Source: Sordaria brevicollis (lineage: Eukaryota; Ascomycota; Sordariomycetes; Sordariales; Sordariaceae). Taken from it: DNA of 64,000 nucleotides. The stretch is from NCBI GenBank assembly GCA_033439795.1, contig JAUTDP010000008.1:1736001-1800000 (forward strand). The letters run 5' to 3'. Each line of letters opens with the position of its first letter. Within the stretch, counting starts at the first letter, position 1. The notes below the pieces were generated by a model. The model worked only from the letters and a program-made list of their open reading frames with translations, ran no database searches and was not told the origin of the DNA. Below, in pieces: positions 48,775 through 58,408 of the stretch. A program made the translations under genes and the position numbers.

Positions 48775-51565
48775 TCAAAGCTCGTCATCATCATCAGCCT
48801 CAGTCGCAGTCTCGTCGTCGTCGTAGTCGGTACGCGGGCCATCATCCGGATTGGTCTCCTCATCATCGTTGATGAAGCTGGTATAGATGGTGTCGTCGTC
48901 ATCTTCTTGTTCTTGATCGTCGTTCTGTTCGATGGGGGGTGGGCCGCGGTGGTTATGAACGTCTTGCCAAAGCGAGTCTTGGGGGATGGACGAGTCTGGT
49001 GAACACGGCTGTTAGCAAATGCTATAGATCAAAAAAACGGATGGGGTTTACCTTGTGATAATAACTTGGGATCTATGGTTTCGGGTGGCGGGGGTGCTGG
49101 AGCCTGTTGCTTGGGAGCTGGTGCCGCCTGCGGTGGTGGTGGTGGTGGTGGTGGTGGTGACGACGACCGCTGTATATAATCCCTCTCGAGATGGAGAAAT
49201 TCTTTGATCCCTTTCTTGATTACCATATAGATACCCTCATCAACTCCATGAGCAAGATACCACTGCTTGGGGAGGTCGCGCGCGTGGTGGAGGGAGAGCC
49301 GACCGGATATGAGGGATTTTTGGATACTGAACAGCGCGTCACGCAAACCCTGGTTTTCGTTGGTTCTGGGCGCGTGTCGAAATATCAACTGCTTCATGAA
49401 GTCGGTGACAAGGGACTCTGATGGTTTGTTTGGCGGTGATGAGGGTGGAGGGGAGGAGGGTAGAGGGTCGTTGTCACCAACTCGACTGCTGCCAGCGCGG
49501 GAGCTGGTCGCGGTCGCGGTGGGCAAGGTAGGTAAGGTAGGCTCAGCTACCATACCCATATTGCCCATATTACCCATACCCATATTGCTAACGTCAGTGA
49601 AGGTTATAGGGGCCGTAGCTGGCAGCGTGTTACCATTGTTACTACCCTGGTGACCGTTCTGGAGACTGATGTTGAAAACTTGGGGCATGGGCATATATCC
49701 CACCCCACCGCCACCGCGCTTCGACCCCGGTGCGCCATATGGCAGAAACTGTTGAAATGGCTGTAGATTCGACTGCTGAATCATTTGCGTGCCGGAGGAT
49801 GAGGAGGAGGACTCGTGTTTAGAGTCGAACCAACGCCCTGTGATGGAGGCTGGAGGCTGGTTTGTGGTGGCGCGCTTGTGAGCAATGGCGTGTGCCCAGT
49901 CGATGAGGTCTCTTGGGGTTAATGGGTAGTGGTGTTTTGAGTTGGGAAAAAGAAAACACCAGTGATACTCGTTGCCTTTGCGGTAGTTTTTACACTCGCG
50001 ACCCTTATCACATCCCCATGCCTTGCCCAGATCTTCATATATTAGAGTAACCCGTTCTTTGCCCTGGCGTGCCTCCTCACGATCGCGTGCGCGGCGCGCC
50101 ATGAGCTCCTCCACCATCGAGTTGGTCGTGGTCTTCTTCTTGTTCGATTTGACGGATTGTTTGGAAGTGCTGGCAGGTGCGGTCGACTGTCTGGAGCTAC
50201 TGACAGGAGTGCTGGAGCCGGCGATGGTGGGCGTGGCAGGTGTAGAGGACTGGCGCAAGGAGGAGAGTTGGCGAGGTTGTGACTGCGACCGTGACTGTGA
50301 CTGCGCGAGCTTTTCAGTAAAAGAGGTGACTCTAGAAGGTGTTGGTGTGCCCATAACAGAAACAGTGCTTTGCCGCTGCTGGAATCCCCCAGTTATACGA
50401 AGGTGGGCAGTAACCGTGATAAAATACCGCTCAGCGGGCTCCTCAAGCAGGCTGCGCAGCACTCTGGCGGTATCACAAAACCCAAACGGTGTAACTGGGT
50501 CATCCTTCTTAGGCAAAACGCGTAGTTGGAATAGCGTCGTGCCTTTCCTGTTCCTGGCTGTCTCCAGTATACCAGCCGACCAGTCTGCGTATTGTACAGA
50601 GATGGTGGGATCCATACCCAAGAGCTCGCACTCGTTGCGGGCAGCATCCATGATACCATTCTCGACCTCTCGCACTCGACCCAACAGAGTGAGGCCAAGG
50701 GTACCAGAATCGTCATCGGCATTGACGGTGCCATCAGGATCTCTCTCGACGGGGACCCGGTCGTTCGAAACGAGGGTAGGCAGTTTGCCAGGCTTGACCG
50801 ACAGGCGGTTGAATTGTATATCCGCCACCCACTGAGCATTGTATGTGAATAGGATATTCAGAAAATCTGGAATCGGCGGCGGCGCTGGGGGAACCGAGGC
50901 TGACTTGCGCGATTTTCTGGCAACACGAGGGGACCGAGGAGAGGGCGCGGCGCGAGGTGTCACCTTGATGATCTCGACCTCGTCTTGTTGATCTTCTTGT
51001 TGGTCTTCTTGCTGTTCATCGTGGTCCTCCTCCTCTGTTATGCCGTTGGCCGTGCTTGCGCTTGCGTTGGAGGCTGATCGAGGACGACGAGGTTGAGGTC
51101 GAGGAGGGGGGCGGTCGAAGAGGAGGGAGCGGGTGCCTTGAGCTTGACCTTCAAGCTAGATGTGGTACGCTGGGTAGGCTGCTTGCCAGCAGTAGTGCTC
51201 CTCTTCAATTTGACGGTCGTTTTTTTATTCTTGTTATTATTCTTGAGAACAATGCGGGGGGCTCGAGTAGGCGCTGGTCTTCCTGGGGTCCTCTCGTCAT
51301 CCCCATCCCCGTCCCCATCGTCTCGCTCCTGTTCTCCTCCGCTTTCAAACTCGGCATTGATCTCTCTTAAGCGGGCGCTGGGCTGTGACAGCCGCCTCGA
51401 ACGTCGGCGGTTGTCATCGTTGTTGTCGTTGTCGTCGGCGGCGCGTTTTTTGGGAGGCATGGCGGGAGCGGGGGCAGCGGTGCCAGGTGCAAAGCGGACT
51501 CTGAATGGACTAGCGGGTTGACTGGGATCCCTCAGTATTGATCTTGAACGACGCGGGGTATCCAT
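48775..51565 (-). CDS. Element-borne cargo gene, unknown function, probable one-base frameshift
   Basis: I do not recognise this protein. Start ATG at 51565; the first frame (MDTPRRSRSILRDPSQP...) runs to 51038. A second frame, offset by one base, is open from about 51125 and runs to 49052. Intron 48996-49051 (GTAAAC ... GCTAACAG ... CACCAG) leads to a last exon 48775-48995 ending DDDDEL. The two frames overlap across a run of six G (51106-51111; C on the coding strand), so one lost base there would explain the shift; total length ~911 aa if continuous. Domains: basic/acidic disordered N-terminus; a folded-looking block (FTYNAQWVADIQFNRLSVK through ERYFITVTAHLRI); Ser/Thr-rich linker; a Cys/His cluster (CDKGREC ... 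YHWC ... HH, near 49945-50020) that could bind zinc; a helical C-terminal block; poly-Pro; acidic tail. It is convergent with the transposase. Confidence 0.72.
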
Positions 51566-51672
51566 ACGAGCTCAGAGCAGTAATCAGAATGTAAATACCC
51601 TCAGATTTGGTGATAATATGGGAGTTCGAAGGTTTGGGGTTGTCACGTATGAACAGATTTTACGTGTGTGTC

Positions 51673-51732
51673 TGTAAAGGGGGGTGCCCGTGCAAAGTGG
51701 GGACTGACACCTCGTTTTCAACACACAGCGGC
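51673..51732 (-). repeat. Right terminal inverted repeat (60 bp)
   Basis: Mirror of 47270-47329 with a single mismatch. On the plus strand it runs TGTAAAGGGGGGTGCCC to TTTCAACACACAGCGGC. Confidence 0.93.
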
Positions 51733-51871
51733 GGTTCAAGAGTGCTGGCGGCTGTTCAAGACCGTGCTGAGCGAAGCGGGCTTCTCAGACCTGCTTCCGC
51801 CCCCGGTATACAAGTGCTACAAAGGAACCAACCAACATTGTTTGGACAGGTTCAGGGCTGGATCGGAGTGA
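51733..51871 (+). pseudogene. Host gene of unknown function, 3' part
   Basis: About 46 codons (VQECWRLFKTVLSEAGF..., ending RFRAGSE and TGA) directly outside the right inverted repeat. Joining 47269 to 51733 keeps the reading frame of the gene starting at 46563 without a stop. The residue mix looks like real protein. No start of its own. Confidence 0.6.
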
Positions 51872-52979
51872 TGGAAGGTTCAACTTGCTCTTGCAAGTTC
51901 AGCCACATACCTATCAAACTAGTGGAGTGGAGGGTTTAGCTAGGTGTATAGAAACATATTAGCAGGGTTGCACTTGACCATTAGGGATCCCGTCGCGCCA
52001 TGTGCACCTTTAATGCCTGGACGCTACTACCTTTAGAGGTATCTTTGGCTTTGACTTTGGGGATATGGCTAGCACAACTGGCATTCAGGCGTCTTGATCT
52101 TACCTTCACACCCAAAATCTGGGCCATTTACACACCTCACCCAAGGATGCCCGATGAGGTTCATGAAAGGCATTATACCTTATATATGGGTAGATACCTT
52201 ATTGTAGATTTCTCTAGTCCCAAGACAAATTCTGCGACGGCCTGTTCTAGCCAAAGCAAGTTGTCCTAGACTGTTATAATGAGAGGCCTTGGTTATCTGT
52301 CCGGTATTTCCTACTTGGTAGGTATGGAAAGGACCAAAAAGAAAGGGAAGGAGCACGAAAGGTTCCTCAAGGAAAATATCATGATAAGTTTTGCAAAAAA
52401 AAAAAAAAAAAAAAAAAAAAAATTACCAAGAGGCTACCTACCAACCTTACACTTTGTTATTCGAGGAAGGGGGATCAGGCAAGAGCATCCATTGCCTGCC
52501 CTCAAACTGTTATAAGAACTTGATTTAAACCGACTTGTTCACCATCTCCTATTTTCTTCCTTTTCCTGTATCAAACAACCTCAATCAAAATGTCGTCCTC
52601 CTCGTTCAGTCCACCTCTCACCACCTCACGGGACAAAAACGATAACCTCAGCATCATGGACATGTCATGGAAACGTTACAACCACCTCCCTCTTCTCTGA
52701 ACAGGAACCGCTCTCTTTTCCATTTTGTTCCGACGTCGTTGGCCTTCACAACCTTGGCCCGCCTCTAACCTGTTGAGCACGTGAGCTCATTCTTGTTGAT
52801 TTGGGTGTTTATGTCAACCCATCCTCTTACGCGGACACTATGCGCACCACGACCAACTCCTTCACCACTCCCGTTACCGCTTACACGCCGACAACGCAAT
52901 CTGCGAACATCTCCAACGTGCTATTGCAATTGCACATGCGCAGTACCGCCCGCGCCAACCTCTTCCTTCCACCTAGAGA
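51872..52979. other. Non-coding / decayed region with A28 tract
   Basis: No intact gene. A run of 28 A sits at 52395-52422. A short frame starts at 52590 in good context (CAAAATGTCG) but stops after 36 codons. The region leads into the HET relic. Confidence 0.4.
52395..52422 (+). repeat. A28 homopolymer
   Basis: Twenty-eight consecutive A, preceded by TTTTGC and followed by TTACC. Could be the tail of an old retroposed copy or simple slippage. No target duplication recognised. Confidence 0.85.
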
Positions 52980-53439
52980 AGGCCGCGCTAACGTTCATCG
53001 TGGCTGTCCATGACATAATGCTTGTATTGAACGACAAATGGCCTAAGATGTGGCGGTGGATAAAGGAGAAGCTGTGGAAGAAGGGGAAGAAGGAGAAAAA
53101 AGGCAAAGGGTCGAAGCGGAAGCAAGGGAAGAGAGGGGAGAGGGGAAAGAGAGGGGAGAGAGGGAAAATTACCATTATTCATTGACCACAGTGATATCTG
53201 AATTTCGGGGCAACAGATGACAAGAGACTTTATATACGCACTATTGGGGGATTTCGGGCGACTGTCAAGGGAGGATCAAGCCGGATTACACGTTATCGGC
53301 CTTGGAGGTGTATTCCTTGGCCGTCGACCTTACGATGGATCAGAATGAAGGGTATTACAAAGCTTTTTGGGTCAAATCTGCAAAGTTGATGGGACTAAGT
53401 GAGGAAGACGAGCGCCGTGTGTGGAATAAGCTGTCGTAG
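52980..53439 (+). pseudogene. Decayed HET-domain gene (C-terminal part)
   Basis: Pieces of a HET-type protein survive in three frames: KWPKMWRWIKEKLWKKGKK (compare the region before ATDPRDY in the two intact HET genes), ATDDK, then RDFIYALLGDFGRLS one frame away, then IKPDYTLSALEVYSLAVDLT to GLSEEDERRVWNKLS and a TAG at 53437 in a third. This order matches ATDPRDYVxALLGIS...PDY...ST-VY in the neighbours. At least two frameshifts and a Lys/Arg-rich insertion separate the pieces. The hallmark upstream blocks (SYEWG, LWVDAICINQ) are not found, so only the 3' part remains recognisable. Confidence 0.6.
53062..53168 (+). repeat. Purine-only low-complexity tract
   Basis: Nearly pure A/G stretch of imperfect AAGAAGGGG and GGGGAGAGGGAAAGAGA units, inside the decayed HET gene. 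It encodes only Lys, Arg, Gly and Glu and looks like a local expansion. Confidence 0.7.
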
Positions 53440-54314
53440 CAAGGCTAGAATCTTTAGGTACCTGATGCAATCATCCTTGAATATTTGGTATGGGAATGTC
53501 GTATATAAATCGCGTGAGGCTCCGCTGTCTAATCGTTTGGTCAAGAATATCCTGGCAATTTTCAGATTCCGAATGATGACAAGTCAATGCCTCTGGTCGA
53601 CATTTTTAGGAGTATGGATTCCTTACTAATACCTTTCATTTCCCAATTGAGCCGTAATTTCATTTTGAATATGTTCTGCCAGAAAGTCACTATGCTATAT
53701 TAAGTTCTCTGAAGGTTTCTCAGGAAACCAGTCAGCCATATTATCCTTACCTTGATAAGGTTTGTACAGGTCCGGATATCTATAAAAGTGCCTTGCCGCA
53801 AGTGATGTGTGCCCTGTTTCCGTGTTCAAGTACCATGACAATCGCCGCAAGTTCTCGAGAATTAACAGCAACCTTGTGAAAGTGCCAGCACGGGAAAGTT
53901 AGGTTGACTCCGGTAACATTTTAACCTTGTCCAAAGCCGAAGTCTTGTCAACGGGACGGACAGGCTGTGCTGAGTTTATGAACCAGTTCCAAAATCCAAA
54001 AGGGAGAAAGTCAATAAAACAAACAGCGAAGACAATGGTGGCGACTTAAGAGGTCCAGGACTTGACGAAGAGAGCACCGTATTATCAGCAAGGAAAGCAA
54101 AGTGTATCAAAAGCCGCGCCTGTATACTATGGTATCGAACTCCGTATATAAACCGAGCGAGACTTCGCTATCTAATCGCCTCGTTAAAAATAACCTGACA
54201 AATTTCCCGTTAACATTAAACGCCGCCCAATGCAGAAAAACATAATAAAACGTATAGCGTAAAGCGTCAGAGATCGCCCAAACCATGGACGTGGAAGTCC
54301 AAAACAATTCGCAA
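53440..54314. other. Intergenic; 3' flank of sof1 with diverged repeat
   Basis: No gene. The segment 53486-53563 resembles 54129-54206 at roughly 75-80% by eye (shared cores CGTATATAAA and TCTAATCG), as if a piece of the sof1 3' flank were duplicated and then mutated. Confidence 0.5.
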
Positions 54315-55790
54315 TTACTCCACCTTGGCCAGGATGGCCTTCTCTCTCTCGGCCTTGCGCTTCTCGAACTGCTTGACCGAGTGTTTCCTCTCGTTTTCCT
54401 CCCTCCTCTTGATGGCCGCAAGCTCCTCGCGCTTGATCTCGGCCGCCTTCTTGACCACCTTGGGCAAGTGTCTGTGGCGAGCGATACGCTTGATCTCGGG
54501 CATGTGCGAATACCTCTCGACCAAGGTCTTGTTGTACTCGAGCGCCTGTCTCTGCTTAGTCGCCTTGACGCCGCTGCGCTCAGAGGCATTGGCACGCCAC
54601 AAGCGGATGTTACCCTGTATAACATGTTAGCCGTGCTGATCAAAGAGCTAAGAGACCAAAGGGAAAAACCTACGTCGTCACTACCGCTGAGAAGATACTT
54701 GGAGTCCATAGTCCAGGTAGTGCGGAACACCCTCTGCATACGCTTGGTGTGGTAAACGTCGCGAGACATGCCCTGGTCGCGGCGCCACACCCTGATGGTG
54801 CGATCGTACGAACCAGTCACGAGCTCCTCACCGGTAGGAGAGAACTCAACATCCATGACCGCCGCAACGTGACCCTTCTGAATGTTTTGCGCCTTGGTGA
54901 AGTTCCTGGCATCGAAGAGGTAGACGTTGTGATCTTCCGAGGCAACGGCCATGTTCATCGCCTCCATGGGGTTGAAAACAATACGGTTGGCGGCGAACTT
55001 GAGGACGGTCTTGATGACGGGCATGTTGGTACGAAGATCGAAGAGAATAACGGAGCGGTCGGTGCCGACGGAACCAACGATCGAGGTCTCAACCTGGTTG
55101 AAGCAAACGTCGGTAATGGTGTCGGTGTGGTTCGGCCACTGTATCGTCTGAGGAGCCGTGCTGTGCTCCAGATCCCAAACGCGAATGCAGCCGGCACCCG
55201 ATGAGGCGGCAAAAGAGTTGGCAGAACGATGGAACGAAAGAGCCGTATAAGGTCCACCTTCTTGCCATGTCGCAAGTGGTGTAGGAGAGTCGGACTTGGT
55301 ATAAGGATCCCAGAGCTTGATGCCGTCGGTGGCGCATGTGAGGAGCTTCTTGTCGTTGGTGAAGGTCATTCCCTTGACGATGTTGTTGTGGGCGGCGGCC
55401 TTCCATGCTTCGTCCCTTGTTGTAAGATCCCACACCTTGACAATACCATCACCAGAACCGGAAGCGATCGTGTGTAGCGAGTTCTTGTCCTTGGCCATGC
55501 TGTAAACACCCTGAACGTGGCCATTTCCTAGTTGACCAAGGAAGGGCTTGGCGAAGACTCTCTCCAACTTGACGGCATTGAGGGCTCTCTTGTATTCGCG
55601 AGCACGCTCGAAGGGATGGAGTTCGGGAGCGAGGTTACGGGGTGCGCGGGTGACGTCGTTACCGGGGGCTTGTTGAGCCGAGATGTTTCGGCTGAGGGCT
55701 TTGATCTATGGCAAGAGTGTCAGCCGTGAGCCACGAAATAAGTTTGCGAACCTTGATAGGCGTCACGTATAGTCGGCCAAGTACCTTCAT
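54315..55790 (-). CDS. sof1: Sof1/DCAF13 WD40 protein of the SSU processome
   Basis: U3 snoRNP-associated nucleolar protein needed for 18S rRNA processing. Exons 55752-55790, 54674-55705 and 54315-54614; introns 55706-55751 (46 nt, GTTCGC ... GGCTGAC ... CATAG) and 54615-54673 (59 nt, GTAGGT ... GCTAACATG ... ATACAG), both phase 0. 456 aa, the usual size. Starts MKVLGRLYVTPIKIKALSRN. The middle is a seven-bladed beta propeller: VKVWDLTTRDEAW, IKLWDPYTK, IRVWDLEHS, VILFDLRTN, VYLFDARNF, IRVWRRDQG and, across intron 2, SDDGNIRLWRANAS. The C-terminus is the Sof1 domain, with VERYSHMPEIKRIARHRHLP and a basic helix ending KAILAKVE. A readthrough of the last intron stays open to 54107 but loses the conserved end. 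Divergent from rpn6. Confidence 0.95.
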
Positions 55791-56568
55791 GGTGGCGGTG
55801 GTTCTATGGCAATGATGATGTCGAAGTGGTCGGGGATGGAAGGGCTACTGAGGCCGAGGAGTATCGAGTGTATCGAAGTCGATGATTCGTATGAGGTCGG
55901 AAAGGGTTGAAGTATGCCGGCTCACCGAGTCGCAAAGCCCAGATGCGAGTGTGATACGGGTCTCGACTTTTGGATGGATGGATGGATTGATGGGGGAGTG
56001 TCTGTCGCCAATTGGGGAGCACAGTTGGAAACGGGTGGTTTGACAGCTCCCGTCCCCTTCCTCTGGAGAAATTTTGGCGGGGTCTAGCGGCAAGACTGTT
56101 GACCGCCTTCTTGGCATCTTTCTAAACGCTTAGGCACAGAATGTTAGAGCTGCGCTGTTGCGACTTGACAGGGCCAGAGCTACCGGGAGCTGGGCTTGCC
56201 TGCCGCGGAACGACAGGGATCTTTTAGGTGGACGTCTCCAGCTTATTACGTCGCGCCTGGCAACCTAGCGGTACATTCAGCGGTTCTCGTTAGTGGACAT
56301 GCCGCCTGGACTTGGGGTACCTTAACAGCTGCTCCAGCAAACAGTGGTGAGGTTCGTCACGACAACGGGGAACAACCTGAGCTCCAACTTCATCACCCAA
56401 ACAACCTCCAACCATCAACCCTCCCCGACGACACTCTGCGATTACCACCGGTACGCCGCATATACCACCGCGACATCGAATAATCATCACCACACTCGAT
56501 AGCTATTATCTCGATTCAAACCACGATTCTTTACTACTTTGCGACCGGGACCACCAGCACACGACACC
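55791..56568. promoter_or_regulatory. Divergent promoter of sof1 and rpn6
   Basis: 778 bp between two divergent start codons of housekeeping genes (ribosome biogenesis and proteasome). The part before rpn6 is C/A-rich leader. I saw no clear proteasome-control element. Confidence 0.45.
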
Positions 56569-57991
56569 ATGGCCCAGGGCGAAGCATCAGAGAGAGTGCG
56601 CGAGGCGCAGAAGCTGGTCTCGACCGATCCTCGCCAGGCCGAGCAGATTTACAAGGACATTATTTCCAAGCCGCCATCAGTCACCTCGGATGCCGCCGTT
56701 CGGGAATATGAGACAGCTTTGGTTCACTTGGGAGAGCTCTATCGCGACGAGAAGTAAGAGTGGCGGATGTGTACATGTCGTGGTCATCGAGGATGGGCAC
56801 GGTCACTAACCTCCCATCAACTTGTACAGGAACACACAAGGCCTTGTAGACCTCGTAACTCAGAGCCGTACAGTTCTCTCTTCGTTCGCAAAGGCAAAGA
56901 CGGCAAAGCTCGGTACGACCCCGCCACCAGCTTAGCTCTGCTATGCAAGCTTATGATGATACTAATACTTGGCCATACATACAGTCCGCCAGCTCCTCGA
57001 CCTCTTCGAAGCCATCCCCGACTCTCTCGACATCCAGATTTCCGTCACCAAGTCGTGTATAGAATGGGCCACATCAGAGCGCCGCTCCTTCCTCCGCCAG
57101 AACCTCGAAACCCGTCTCGTCACCCTGTACATGGCCAAGCAGTCCTACTACGATGCCCTGACCCTCATCAACGGGCTCCTCCGTGAGCTTAAGCGCATGG
57201 ACGACAAGCTTGTCCTCGTCGAAGTCCAGCTTCTCGAGTCGCGGGTATACCACGCCCTCGGTAACATTGCCAAGGCCCGCGCCGCCCTCACCAGCGCCCG
57301 CACGAGCGCCGCTTCCGTCTACACCCCTCCTTTGCTCCAGGCCAACCTGGACATGCAGTCGGGCATGCTTCACGCCGAGGACAAGGACTTCAACACGGCC
57401 TTCAGTTACTTCATCGAGGCGTTGGACGGTTACCACACCCAGGACGAGCCGCAGCGGGCCCAGGCTGCGCTGCAGTACATGCTGCTCTGCAAGATCATGC
57501 TCAACCTGGCCGACGACGTCAACCAGCTCATGACCTCCAAGCAGGCCGTCAAGTACGCCGGCAAGTCGCTCGAGGCCATGAAGGCCATTGCTCGTGCCCA
57601 CAGCAACCGATCCCTTGAGGAGTACGAGCGCGCCCTTGCGGCCTACCGGTACGAGCTTGGTAGCGACACCTTTATCCGCAACCATTTGCGACGCCTGTAC
57701 GACGCCATGTTGGAGCAGAATTTGATCAAGGTTATCGAGCCTTTCAGCCGCGTGGAGATTGATCATATCGCCAAGATGGTTGGCTTGGACACTCAGCAGG
57801 TGGAAAGGAAGCTGTCGCAGATGATCCTGGACAAGGTGATCATTGGTGTGTTGGATCAGGGCGCCGGCTGCCTCATCATTTACGATGAGACACACCGGGA
57901 TGATGCGTATGATTCGGCGTTGAAGACCATTGAGAAGCTGAGCAATGTGGTGGATGTGCTTTATACCAACCAGGCCTCTCAGCTTGAGTAA
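56569..57991 (+). CDS. rpn6: 26S proteasome regulatory subunit Rpn6 (PSMD11)
   Basis: Lid subunit that clamps the regulatory particle to the 20S core. ATG at 56569 (ACCATGGCC). Exons 56569-56753, 56830-56912 and 56985-57991; introns 56754-56829 (GTAAGA ... TGTACAG) and 56913-56984 (GTACGA ... TACTAATAC ... TACAG). 424 aa, the normal family length. The N-terminal two thirds is a solenoid of helical repeats (EYETALVHLGELYRDEK, LVDLVTQSRTVLSSF, FIEALDGYHTQDEPQRA). The C-terminal PCI domain has LIKVIEPFSRVEIDHIAKMV, KLSQMILDKVIIGVLDQ and the final helix SALKTIEKLSNVVDVLYTNQ. Splice phases restore the frame at both junctions. Confidence 0.96.
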
Positions 57992-58408
57992 GCAGTTCTT
58001 TAAGGAGCGGGTTTGAATGAATGGGAGGAAGGTTCTAAGGTTTTACACAACTTGGGTTTGTCTGTACCATTGCGCTTAGATATGATATTAGTTGGGCGTA
58101 TTACAACCAGGCACGATAAACCGTATAACCATCTTTCGAGTCCTTGTCAATTTCTGGCAGTGTTGTTGCAAGAAAATGTGATATTGTTATGTCCAAATTT
58201 CAAGAAACTAGAAACAGACCAATGTTTGTACAAAGAACCCTACTACAACAAACAACAACTTTGGTATCTCCTACTCATGCATCCATTCCATACTTTGGGT
58301 ATCCAGACCTTTCTTTTCCCTTTCTTCCCCTCCATCTCCCCATTTCTACCATAACCACTTCACCCCAATCCCATACACATATCACAACAAATCCAATCCA
58401 AACAACAT
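57992..58408. other. Convergent 3' regions of rpn6 and giant gene
   Basis: 417 bp between two convergent stop codons. The plus strand is C/T- and CAA-rich. No gene seen. Confidence 0.5.

Larger units (their letters stand above)
47270..51732. mobile_element. 4,463-bp TIR element with Tc1-type transposase and cargo gene
   Basis: Bounded by 60-bp terminal inverted repeats (47270-47329 and 51673-51732) that match at 59 of 60 positions. Inside, a transposase gene (plus, 47451-48572) and a long gene of unknown function (minus, 48775-51565) face each other with ~200 bp between stop codons. The expected TA target duplication of Tc1/mariner elements is not seen at the repeat ends: the outer flanks are GATGG and GGTTC. 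The interior has normal base composition and no RIP. It is larger than usual for Tc1-type elements (typically 1.3-2 kb by general knowledge). Confidence 0.82.

Noticed and set aside
54107..54314. Extension of the sof1 frame past its last intron
   Set aside because: Reading through the intron loses the conserved Sof1 C-terminus, whereas splicing at 54615-54673 restores it.
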